Shown here in pieces: positions 1 to 5,610 of a stretch of 5,626 bases of DNA. The notes under the pieces were generated by a model, which saw nothing but the letters and a program-made list of their open reading frames with translations, searched no databases and was not told the DNA's origin. A program made the translations under genes and the position numbers. Source of the DNA: an uncultured Collinsella sp. (lineage in GTDB: Bacteria > Actinomycetota > Coriobacteriia > Coriobacteriales > Coriobacteriaceae); contig CATWCP010000074.1 in assembly GCA_958349325.1 (NCBI GenBank), positions 1 to 5,626 of the forward strand. The letters are read 5' to 3'. Within the stretch, counting starts at the first letter, position 1, and every line of letters begins with the position of its first letter.

Positions 1-55
1 CCTCCACATGTCTGGACTCTCTATGGCTGCGCTGGATAGACATCGCCGGAACGGG

Positions 56-61
56 TATAGT
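56..61 (+). promoter_or_regulatory. Candidate -10 box of the phosphatidyltransferase gene
   Basis: TATAGT lies 36 bases before the GTG start at 98, so transcription would begin near 67-69 and give a leader of about 30 bases that holds the ribosome site GGGGGAG (87-93). No good -35 hexamer stands 16-18 bases upstream; TAGACA at 37-42 is too close (13 bases). The similar sequence context of the other two candidate -10 boxes in the window (GGGTATGAT, GGCTATAAT) supports it modestly. The first 97 bases show nothing else assignable; an open frame from the window edge ends at a TAG at 37-39 and could be the tail of an upstream gene. Confidence 0.4.
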
Positions 62-97
62 ATCAAAAGTTTTGTCGTTAACCAGCGGGGGAGTCCA

Positions 98-802
98 GTG
101 GGCATCAAAAAGAAGATCAAAAAGGAGCTTATCGGCACTTCCGATTACCCGTCGAATAAGATCTTTACGATCTCCAATTTCATCACCTTTACGCGCCTGA
201 TCCTCACCCTGGTATTTCTGTACCTGTTTGTGACGGATAACAATCGCGTCATCGCCATCGCAATCTACGCCGTTGCCGCCTCCACCGACTGGATGGACGG
301 TCAGATCGCCCGCATGACTAAGACGGTCTCGTGGCTCGGCAAGGTCATGGATCCCATTTGCGACCGTGCACTGCTGTTTACCGGCGTGTTGGGCCTGGTA
401 GTCCGCGGCGAGCTTCCCATCTGGGTCTGCGTGCTCATTATTGGCCGCGACATCTATCTGGGCATCGGCACACTTATCGTTCGCCATTACCACCCTCGTC
501 CCATTGACGTCGTCTTCCCCGGAAAGATTGCGACAGCGCTGCTCATGACCGGCTTCTCGCTCATGCTGCTCGGGTTCCCCGTTATTGACGGCCTGCATCT
601 TTTACCTTCAACCCTCACGGCCTTCCCGGGCCTCAACGGAAGCTCGGTGCCCCTCGGCATCTTCTTTGTGTACGGCGGCGTGATCTTCTCCATGCTCACG
701 GCTGTCATCTACTCCATTAAGGGCGGAGCGGCCATTAAACAGGCTCTCGCGCATCCCGAGGACGAGGACATCGACTTTCTGAACCCTGAAATCGAAGACT
801 GA
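98..802 (+). CDS. pgsA: CDP-alcohol phosphatidyltransferase (PgsA2-like membrane enzyme)
   Basis: Integral membrane enzyme that moves a phosphatidyl group from CDP-diacylglycerol to an alcohol, building an anionic phospholipid head group. The family signature D-x2-DG-x2-AR-x8-G-x3-D-x3-D is complete: D64, D67, G68, A71, R72, G81, D85 and D89 in the 234-residue product. These aspartates bind the metal ions and include the catalytic base. About six hydrophobic segments follow the family pattern (roughly 32-45, 50-62, 90-103, 106-125, 143-165, 185-206), after a basic N-terminus (KKKIKK) and before an acidic tail. I chose GTG at 98 because GGGGGAG ends 4 bases before it; an in-frame ATG at 8 would add 30 residues unlike the family and lies upstream of the probable -10. 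The stretches after the signature (RGELPIW, GRDIYLG, PGKIATALL) resemble the actinobacterial form found near garA more than classical Bacillus PgsA. The acceptor (glycerol-3-phosphate or another alcohol) cannot be told from sequence, so the symbol is tentative. Confidence 0.88.
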   Translation: MGIKKKIKKELIGTSDYPSNKIFTISNFITFTRLILTLVFLYLFVTDNNRVIAIAIYAVAASTDWMDGQIARMTKTVSWLGKVMDPICDRALLFTGVLGLVVRGELPIWVCVLIIGRDIYLGIGTLIVRHYHPRPIDVVFPGKIATALLMTGFSLMLLGFPVIDGLHLLPSTLTAFPGLNGSSVPLGIFFVYGGVIFSMLTAVIYSIKGGAAIKQALAHPEDEDIDFLNPEIED

Positions 803-812
803 TTCGTTGGGG

Positions 813-818
813 TATGAT
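813..818 (+). promoter_or_regulatory. Candidate -10 box of the garA-like/ftsR-like operon
   Basis: TATGAT in the context GGGGTATGATTACG lies in the 66-base gap after the phosphatidyltransferase stop codon. Transcription would begin near 825, giving a leader of about 45 bases before the ATG at 869. No convincing -35 hexamer is present. If the box is real, it separates the phosphatidyltransferase gene from the four genes that follow. There is no terminator in this gap, so read-through from upstream is also likely. Confidence 0.4.
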
Positions 819-868
819 TACGTACGGTTCATTATTTGCGGCACGTCCGCGATAAGTTAGGGGTTGTC

Positions 869-1303
869 ATGGACAACATGGTTAACAATATGCCTCAGAA
901 TGATAAGACTGCTGACGCTACCTGCGTATTCCGCGTGCCTTCAAGCGACGTCACCGTTCCCGACCTCATGGCCAACGTGCGCATCACCGCCCCCGTTCTG
1001 TCCATCGTCAAGGGTCCGCAGACGGGTGCCGCTTTTGAGCTCGAGGACGACGTGACCACCATCGGCCGCGATCCCGCGAACGGCATCTTCCTCAACGACA
1101 TGACTGTTTCGCGCAGCCACGCGCGCATTATTCGCGAGGGCCTCGGCGCTCGCATCGAGGACTTGGGATCGCTCAATGGCACCTGGGTCGACGGTGCCAT
1201 CGTCAATGCAGCCCCGCTGCACGACGGTTCTTCCGTTCAGATCGGTACGTTTACGCTCATCTACCACGAGAGCACGCCGGAGCGCATCGAAACCGGTGAG
1301 TAG
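869..1303 (+). CDS. garA: GarA/OdhI-like FHA-domain regulatory protein
   Basis: Small cytoplasmic phospho-switch protein of 144 residues. The FHA domain, which recognises phosphothreonine, covers about 43-133 and has the key residues: G66-R67, S81 with H84 in SRSHA, and N103-G104-T105 in GSLNGT. The N-terminal tail contains DATCVFR around T18, which aligns with ETTSVFR of M. tuberculosis GarA. There T22 (PknB site) and T21 (PknG site) are phosphorylated, and the tail then folds onto its own FHA domain and releases target enzymes such as 2-oxoglutarate decarboxylase and glutamate dehydrogenase. Here T18 matches the PknB site and A17 replaces the PknG site. ATG 869 is chosen over an in-frame TTG at 836 because AGGGG (859-863) stands 5 bases before it, while the TTG has no ribosome site and lies about 11 bases from the predicted transcript start. 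The gene is 3 bases from the ftsR-like gene. FHA assignment is firm; GarA orthology rests on tail, length and neighbour; targets here are unknown. Confidence 0.88.
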   Translation: MDNMVNNMPQNDKTADATCVFRVPSSDVTVPDLMANVRITAPVLSIVKGPQTGAAFELEDDVTTIGRDPANGIFLNDMTVSRSHARIIREGLGARIEDLGSLNGTWVDGAIVNAAPLHDGSSVQIGTFTLIYHESTPERIETGE

Positions 1304-1306
1304 GGC

Positions 1307-2185
1307 ATGGCCGAACGCAACTATCTGAGTATCGGCCAAGTCGTCAACCTACTTCGAGGCGCATACCCCGATCTTTCGAACTCAAAAATAAGATTTCTAG
1401 AGGATGAGGGGCTCATTACCCCTCATCGTACGCCTAAGGGATACCGTCAGTACTCCAAGGAGGACGTTGATCGCCTGGAGGTCATTCTGCACTTGCAGAA
1501 GACTCGCTACATGCCGCTCAACGTGATTAAGCAGCGCTTGGAAAACGCCACGGACCTGTCAACGCTCGCCTACGAGGTGGGCTTGCTGTCCGATGTTCCA
1601 CTCAAGACGGAGCCCAAGGAGACTAAGCAAAAGCTGCATCCCATCGAGACCATTCCCGATATGCTGGGCGTCGAGATTTCGTTTATCCGCTCGCTCGCCG
1701 AGAACGACCTCATTCGCATCATCAAGAGTCCGCAGAATCGTGAGCTCGTCGATGGTCGCGATTTTCCGATCATCCGTTACTGCTCCGAGCTGTCACGCTT
1801 CCATATCGAGCCGCGCAACCTGCGTCAGTACGTGTCTTCCGCCAACCGCGAGTCCTCGATGTTTGAGCAGGTGCTCGTGAGCATGCTCGGCATGGACACC
1901 TCCGATGACGAGCGCGACGCCAAGCTCGAGCGTGCGTTTAAGAAGCTTCACGACCTGACGGAGGGCGTGCACACCGCGCTGCTCAAGAACCGCGTTTTTG
2001 AGTCGCTCAACGCCGTGGTCGAAGACGCCGACATCGATGCACTCGATGAGGAAATCACTCGCTCCGAGTCCACCAAGGCCAAAAACGAAGAGACAGTCGC
2101 GCCGGCTTCACACGAGGATTCTCTCGTAAAGCCGCTCAAGGTCGTCGCCCCTTCGCAATCCGGCACCGTCACCGCGGGCAAGTAA
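1307..2185 (+). CDS. ftsR: FtsR-like MerR-family transcriptional regulator
   Basis: DNA-binding regulator of 292 residues. An N-terminal MerR winged-helix domain (about 7-80) includes SKIRFLEDEGLI (26-37) and the wing TPKGYRQYS (42-50). A second, degenerate MerR-like helical domain follows at about 111-160 (IETIPDMLGVEISFIRSLAENDLI). A helical part (165-240), probably used for dimer formation, and a polar tail (241-292) end the protein. This two-domain layout matches M. tuberculosis Rv1828 and C. glutamicum FtsR, which controls ftsZ and growth. It is not a metal sensor of the MerR/CueR kind, since there is a single cysteine (C159) and no metal loop. GGTGAG (1295-1300) lies inside the end of the garA-like gene, 6 bases before the ATG, so translation of the two is probably coupled. 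Direct control of ftsZ in this organism is inference. Family assignment is strong. Confidence 0.88.
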   Translation: MAERNYLSIGQVVNLLRGAYPDLSNSKIRFLEDEGLITPHRTPKGYRQYSKEDVDRLEVILHLQKTRYMPLNVIKQRLENATDLSTLAYEVGLLSDVPLKTEPKETKQKLHPIETIPDMLGVEISFIRSLAENDLIRIIKSPQNRELVDGRDFPIIRYCSELSRFHIEPRNLRQYVSSANRESSMFEQVLVSMLGMDTSDDERDAKLERAFKKLHDLTEGVHTALLKNRVFESLNAVVEDADIDALDEEITRSESTKAKNEETVAPASHEDSLVKPLKVVAPSQSGTVTAGK

Positions 2186-2225
2186 CAGCTGCCGCTTATC
2201 CGGCAACCCATTGAAAGGTCATGCA

Positions 2226-2756
2226 ATGTACGACTTCGAATCTCAAATCGTCGACATCCCCGACTATCCCGAGCCCGGAGTCATCTTTAAAGACATCACG
2301 CCGCTCTTCGGCAATCCCGAGGCGCTCAAAGCCATGACCGATGCCCTCGCCGAGCACTTTGCCGGCATGGGAATCACCAAGGTCGTAGGTCCCGAGGCTC
2401 GCGGCTTTATGGTGGGCGTTCCCGTGGCCGTCGCTCTGGGCGCCGGCTTTGTTCCCGCACGTAAACCGGGCAAGCTGCCGCGCGAGACCGTAAGCCAGAG
2501 CTACGAGCTCGAGTACGGCACCGATTCAATTGAGATCCATGCCGACGCTATCAGCTCTAAAGATACCGTGTTGATTCTGGACGACTTGGTCGCGACGGGC
2601 GGAACCGTCGAGGCAACAGGTAAACTGGTGCGAGATATGGGCGCAAAGCTTGTGGGCTACGGGTGTATCCTTGAGCTTGCGTTTCTCAACCCGCGCGAGA
2701 AGCTCACGTCGACTGACGACGATGTTGAGCTCTTTAGCCTGGTGACGGTGGACTAG
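2226..2756 (+). CDS. apt: Adenine phosphoribosyltransferase
   Basis: Cytoplasmic purine-salvage enzyme that joins adenine and PRPP to give AMP and pyrophosphate. The 176-residue product has the normal family length and all landmarks: the N-terminal DIPDYPEPGVIFKDITPL (10-27), PEARGF (56-61), the flexible-loop RKPGKLPRE (79-87) followed by YELEYG (93-98), and the PRPP-binding loop LILDDLVATGGT (116-127) with its paired aspartates. ATG 2226 is chosen because GAAAGG (2213-2218) stands 7 bases before it; the in-frame TTG at 2211 would overlap that ribosome site. It begins 40 bases after the ftsR-like gene with no promoter or terminator visible between, so it is probably part of the same transcript. 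Nothing unusual is seen in the active site. Confidence 0.96.
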   Translation: MYDFESQIVDIPDYPEPGVIFKDITPLFGNPEALKAMTDALAEHFAGMGITKVVGPEARGFMVGVPVAVALGAGFVPARKPGKLPRETVSQSYELEYGTDSIEIHADAISSKDTVLILDDLVATGGTVEATGKLVRDMGAKLVGYGCILELAFLNPREKLTSTDDDVELFSLVTVD

Positions 2757-2788
2757 CCGTTACCCTTAGTTACTGGAAAGGAAGCTAT

Positions 2789-3916
2789 ATGCGCACAGCA
2801 AACACGCACAAAAACATGGCACGCTGCGCTGCTACGGCAACCCTCGCTTGTGTTTTAGGCTTGGGCCTCGCGGCTCCTGCCTACGCCGATACCGCATCCG
2901 ACCTTGCCGCTGCTCGTACGAAGCTCGAGCAGATCGGTACCCAAACCCAGCAGATTTACGATGAGCTCGCCACGCAGACGCAGGCGCTCGATCAGACTGC
3001 TGGCGAGATCACGCAAAAGCAGCAGGAGATTGCTGACGGTCAGGCCAAGCTCTCGACCTATGTCGCCGGCGAGTACAAGACCGGCGGTCTGAGCCTGCTT
3101 CAGGTTCTAACGGGCGTTGACGACCTGAGCGATATGCTCAACCGTCTGTTCTACTACGGCAAAGTCTCCGATAAGCAAGCTCAGACCATTCAAGAGGTCA
3201 AGGAGCTTAAGCAGCAGCTCACCGATAAGCAGTCCGAGCAGGAAAAGAACGTCGCAGCCACGCAAAAGAAGGTCGACGAGCTTAACGCCCAGCAGGCTGA
3301 AGCCCAGAACGTCGTAAACTCCCTGGATTCGCAGCTGCAAGCCGAGCTTGCCGCAGAGGCCGAGGCCAACGCCGCGCTGCAGGCCGGCATCAACGCCAGT
3401 ACCGCCGAGAAGGCCACGGTGAGCAACGAGACTGCCGGTACGACCGAGAACACCAACAACGGTGGCCAGACCAGCAATAATAACAACCAGGGCGGCAACA
3501 CTCCGGCTCCTACGCCGGCACCTGCTCCGACGCCGCAGCCCTCTACGCCTGCCCCGGCTCCGACGCCTTCTGCTCCGAGCCAGTCAGTCGATGGCGGTTC
3601 TGTTGTCTCGCGTGCATACAGCAAGCTTGGTTGCGCTTATTCCTGGGGCGGAATTGGCCCGAACAGCTTCGACTGCTCTGGTTTTGTTAGTTATTGCCTC
3701 ACTGGTCGCTATTGCCGCCTGGGCACCACGGGTACCTTTATGGGCTGGACGCGTGTGTCCGATCCGCAGCCCGGTGACGTTGTGGTCAACTCGTACCACA
3801 CCGGCATTTACATCGGTGGTGGTCAGATGATTCATGCTTCCGACTACAACACGGGTGTTATCATCAGCTCCGTTGCCGCCGGCATGAACAATAACTATAT
3901 CTTCGTGCGTTACTAA
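2789..3916 (+). CDS. Secreted coiled-coil NlpC/P60 peptidoglycan hydrolase
   Basis: Predicted exported cysteine peptidase that cuts peptide bonds in the cell-wall stem peptides. The 375 residues are arranged as: a signal peptide (1-33, hydrophobic 14-30, probable cleavage after AYA at 31-33); a long Gln/Glu/Ala-rich coiled coil (35-210), broken by a non-coil patch YKTGGLSLLQVLTG (96-109); an Asn/Thr-rich then Pro/Ala/Thr-rich linker (215-265); and a C-terminal NlpC/P60 domain (270-375). The catalytic cysteine is C296 in FDCSGF, the histidine H337 in YHTGIYIG, and H349 in MIHAS is the probable third residue. The coiled coil plus catalytic domain recalls PcsB- and RipA-type hydrolases whose coils hold the enzyme inactive until a division complex such as FtsEX activates it; that control is inference. 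The start has a strong ribosome site (GGAAAGGAAG, 2775-2784). It lies 32 bases after apt and is probably the last gene of the operon. Confidence 0.93.
   Translation: MRTANTHKNMARCAATATLACVLGLGLAAPAYADTASDLAAARTKLEQIGTQTQQIYDELATQTQALDQTAGEITQKQQEIADGQAKLSTYVAGEYKTGGLSLLQVLTGVDDLSDMLNRLFYYGKVSDKQAQTIQEVKELKQQLTDKQSEQEKNVAATQKKVDELNAQQAEAQNVVNSLDSQLQAELAAEAEANAALQAGINASTAEKATVSNETAGTTENTNNGGQTSNNNNQGGNTPAPTPAPAPTPQPSTPAPAPTPSAPSQSVDGGSVVSRAYSKLGCAYSWGGIGPNSFDCSGFVSYCLTGRYCRLGTTGTFMGWTRVSDPQPGDVVVNSYHTGIYIGGGQMIHASDYNTGVIISSVAAGMNNNYIFVRY
3500..3580 (+). repeat. Pro/Ala/Thr-rich tandem linker coding repeat
   Basis: This stretch codes residues 238-264 of the NlpC/P60 protein as irregular PAPTP-like units built from near-repeated CCGGCTCCTACG/CCGGCTCCGACG codon blocks. 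It follows an Asn-rich run (residues 222-237). Such linkers commonly span the cell wall between a membrane-proximal part and a catalytic domain. The repeats make it a likely site of length variation between strains. Confidence 0.5.
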
Positions 3917-3940
3917 GTCATCTTACACGGCGTGTGAATG

Positions 3941-3978
3941 TGGACCTCGTGGCTTTGAGTCATGGGGTCCATTCTTTT
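3941..3978 (+). terminator. Rho-independent terminator after the NlpC/P60 gene
   Basis: The arms TGGACCTCGTG (3941-3951) and CATGGGGTCCA (3961-3971) pair over 11 positions, two of them G-U, around a 9-base loop. TTCTTTT (3972-3978) follows at once. It starts 24 bases after the stop codon and probably ends the garA-like/ftsR-like/apt/hydrolase transcript. Confidence 0.75.
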
Positions 3979-3990
3979 GCCTTTCGTGCA

Positions 3991-4025
3991 GGCCGCTATC
4001 TAGTTTTGAATACTAGATAGCGGCC
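3991..4025. repeat. Perfect 14-bp inverted repeat upstream of degV
   Basis: GGCCGCTATCTAGT (3991-4004) and its exact reverse complement ACTAGATAGCGGCC (4012-4025) flank a 7-base A/T-rich spacer. There is no T-tract after it on either strand, so it is not a standard terminator, and a good terminator already lies just upstream. Its right arm ends 20 bases before the -10 box of degV and covers or touches the -35 position. It could be an operator, a second terminator lacking a T-tract, or a transcript-end stabiliser. Confidence 0.7.
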
Positions 4026-4045
4026 CAATCGGTCAGCAAGAAGGC

Positions 4046-4051
4046 TATAAT
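4046..4051 (+). promoter_or_regulatory. -10 box of the degV promoter
   Basis: A consensus TATAAT lies 29 bases before the ATG of degV, giving a leader of roughly 22 bases with the ribosome site AGAAAGGA (4067-4074). The position expected for the -35 box (about 4022-4029) reads GGCCCAAT and has no TTGACA likeness. It falls at the edge of the inverted repeat, so the promoter may depend on a bound protein. Confidence 0.65.
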
Positions 4052-4080
4052 TGTATAGGAGCAATTAGAAAGGACCCTCT

Positions 4081-4947
4081 ATGAGCTGGGCACTTATCTC
4101 AGATTCAAGCTGCAACCTCCGCGATTGGCAACCGACCGCACCCCATACCACCTTTGCATTTGCGCCCCTCAAAATTCGAGTGGGGGAGCGTGAATTCGTC
4201 GATGACCTTTCGCTCGATGTTCATGAGCTCAACTGCGCTGTTCAGGCGGAGACGAACGCTTCTTCAAGCGCTTGTCCCAGCGTAGGGGAGTGGGCCGAGC
4301 TCTTCAAATTGGCAGACAAGACCATCTGCATGCCAATCTCTGAGGGCGTGTCGGGCAGCTACAACGCGGCAGCCACGGCTCGCGATATGGTTCTTGCCGA
4401 GGAACCGGACCGACAGATTCATCTAGTCAATTCACGCGCAGCTGGCGGTAAAATGGACCTCATTTTCCTGCTGTTCGACCGCTATCTTGCAAGCAATCCG
4501 AATGTCTCATTCGAGGACGCTTGCGCATACTTCGATAGCCTTGAACAGAACAGCAAAATCCTCTTCAGTTTGTGCAATTACGAAAACCTCGCCAAAGCCG
4601 GACGTATCCCTAAGGCAGCCGGCGTCATTGCCAACAAGCTCAATATCCGCATTTTGGGCACGGCGAGTGAGGCAGGTAAAATCGAACTCGTCGGACACAC
4701 TCGTGGCGAAAAGAAGATGCTCAACAAGATCATCGACACCATGGAAGCCGAGGGTTTTACGGGCGGCGAGGTCGTTATCGATCACGTTGAGAACGAAGCT
4801 GGAGCCCAGGCGCTTGCTGACCGCATAGTCGAGCATTGGCCCGGTTCCAAGACCATCATCATGCCCTGCAACGGCCTGGATTCCTATTACGCCGAAATGC
4901 ATGGGCTCATTATCGGCTACGGCATGGGCGTAGCTTCAGGCAAATAA
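4081..4947 (+). CDS. DegV-family fatty-acid-binding protein (divergent)
   Basis: The product (288 residues, normal family length) is predicted to be cytoplasmic. DegV/FakB proteins hold a fatty acid that the kinase FakA phosphorylates for phospholipid synthesis. Visible family marks are the N-terminal ISDSSCNL (6-13), the first lipid-contact region SACPSVGEW (63-71), ISEGVSGSYNAA (86-97), YENLAKAGRI (167-176) and EAGKIELVG (197-205) with RGEKK after it. Several motifs are degenerate. The usual TSQPS is SACPS, the usual DSxxxSxG is NSRAAGG (117-123), and the C-terminal H-x-GPG element that helps hold the lipid head appears as IGYGMG (278-283). It may bind a different lipid or have lost kinase-partner function. 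It is transcribed alone from its own TATAAT promoter, with AGAAAGGA 6 bases before the ATG, and ends at a bidirectional terminator. No FakA gene is in the window. Family assignment is firm; ligand unknown. Confidence 0.9.
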   Translation: MSWALISDSSCNLRDWQPTAPHTTFAFAPLKIRVGEREFVDDLSLDVHELNCAVQAETNASSSACPSVGEWAELFKLADKTICMPISEGVSGSYNAAATARDMVLAEEPDRQIHLVNSRAAGGKMDLIFLLFDRYLASNPNVSFEDACAYFDSLEQNSKILFSLCNYENLAKAGRIPKAAGVIANKLNIRILGTASEAGKIELVGHTRGEKKMLNKIIDTMEAEGFTGGEVVIDHVENEAGAQALADRIVEHWPGSKTIIMPCNGLDSYYAEMHGLIIGYGMGVASGK

Positions 4948-4960
4948 AGTCCAACCAAGC

Positions 4961-5012
4961 AAAAAAACGGGCGGGACAAAGCGACAGATGGCTCTTTGTC
5001 CCGCCCGTTTTA
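4961..5012. terminator. Bidirectional rho-independent terminator between degV and the DUF1836 gene
   Basis: A perfect 18-bp stem joins 4964-4981 and 4994-5011 (core ACGGGCGGGACAAAG with CTTTGTCCCGCCCGT) around a 12-base loop. The + strand ends in TTTT and the - strand in seven T (A-run 4961-4967), so it can stop transcription from both convergent genes. It starts 13 bases after the degV stop and ends 9 bases before the stop of the - strand gene. Confidence 0.92.
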
Positions 5013-5020
5013 TACGTCGG

Positions 5021-5605
5021 CTAGCTATTAAACCCGTTGAACTTGAGATAGCTCATCAAGTAAGCCTTCGAAACAAAGGATGAAACCGCGCTGCGCACAA
5101 GCAGCGACTCACGCGTTACCTGATGCGCCGTATCGGGAACCGGCGTCTGCTCGACGGAAAACGCCGAACGAATCGATGCCTCGAGCTGATCGACCACATA
5201 ATCAAAGGCCGTAGGGGCATCGTAGCTCAAACGCTGAATGTTAAAGAGTGCCTGCACCGCAGCAATAGGTAGCACCTGCTTAAAGATGCAGATAGCAATC
5301 AGGCGGGCAATCTGCTCGCGGCCATATTGCTTTTTGACCGGAGCAGGCACCAGGCCGACCTTCACGTAGTTATTGATCATCGATGGCGTAATGACGGGCT
5401 GCTCAACGCAAATGGACAGTGGCTCCATCCACAGTGCAACATACTCAATGACCTGGTCGCGGTAGAGCGTCACATTGGGCAACTGATTATAGCGCGGCAG
5501 ACTCAACGTATTGAGTTTGCGAACGATATCGGACTCAATAAATGCATCGGGCAGCACAGTGGGCTGAATATCCTCAGGCTTAATGCTGACCGACGAATCA
5601 GACAT
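5021..5605 (-). CDS. DUF1836 MerR-like helix-turn-helix protein
   Basis: Predicted cytoplasmic DNA-binding protein of unknown target, 194 residues as drawn. The DUF1836 core runs from about 35 to 145: LPRYNQLP (36-43), LYRDQVIEYV (47-56), then the helix-turn-helix ITPSMINNYVKVGLVP (72-87), a wing-like KKQYGREQIARL (91-102) and the helix IAICIFKQVLPI (103-114). ITPSMINNYVK followed by YGREQIARL is the most diagnostic part and resembles the recognition helix and wing of MerR proteins. A polar stretch (150-165) and a C-terminal helix end the protein. ATG at 5605 is the first usable start, but no ribosome site stands before it and the frame stays open through the 21 bases to the window edge, so the true start may lie outside. 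It faces degV tail to tail and shares its terminator. Confidence 0.82.
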   Translation of the reverse strand: MSDSSVSIKPEDIQPTVLPDAFIESDIVRKLNTLSLPRYNQLPNVTLYRDQVIEYVALWMEPLSICVEQPVITPSMINNYVKVGLVPAPVKKQYGREQIARLIAICIFKQVLPIAAVQALFNIQRLSYDAPTAFDYVVDQLEASIRSAFSVEQTPVPDTAHQVTRESLLVRSAVSSFVSKAYLMSYLKFNGFNS

Positions 5606-5610
5606 CGGAA

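Noticed and set aside
1..39. Open frame from the window edge (ending ...WTLYGCAG) that stops at TAG 37-39, possibly the tail of an upstream gene
   Set aside because: Only 12 codons are visible, all three forward frames are open at the edge, and no family can be recognised.
838..850. Small hairpin GCGG-CACGT-CCGC in the leader of the garA-like gene
   Set aside because: Four strong pairs only and no T-tract; too weak to call a terminator or riboswitch.
836..868. TTG start that would add 11 residues to the FHA protein
   Set aside because: No ribosome site stands before it, it is about 11 bases from the predicted transcript start, and the added residues are not part of the GarA-like tail; ATG 869 has AGGGG in place.
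941..1339. 132-codon open frame on the - strand across the FHA gene
   Set aside because: It is antisense to a conserved FHA domain and is explained by GC-rich codon bias.
2190..2205. Small hairpin TGCCG-cttatc-CGGCA between the ftsR-like gene and apt
   Set aside because: Five pairs and no T-tract, so it does not support a transcription stop between the two genes.
3190..3624. 144-codon open frame on the - strand across the hydrolase gene
   Set aside because: It is a shadow of the repetitive coiled-coil and linker codons, gives a low-complexity Ala/Gly/Val/Ser/Leu protein, and has no family features.
3925..3935. Short palindrome ACACG-G-CGTGT just after the hydrolase stop codon
   Set aside because: A one-base centre cannot form an RNA loop, it is short, and there is no partner copy nearby; chance is a sufficient explanation.
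4507..4902. 131-codon open frame on the - strand inside degV
   Set aside because: It lies antisense inside a well-supported family gene and shows no ribosome site or recognisable motif.
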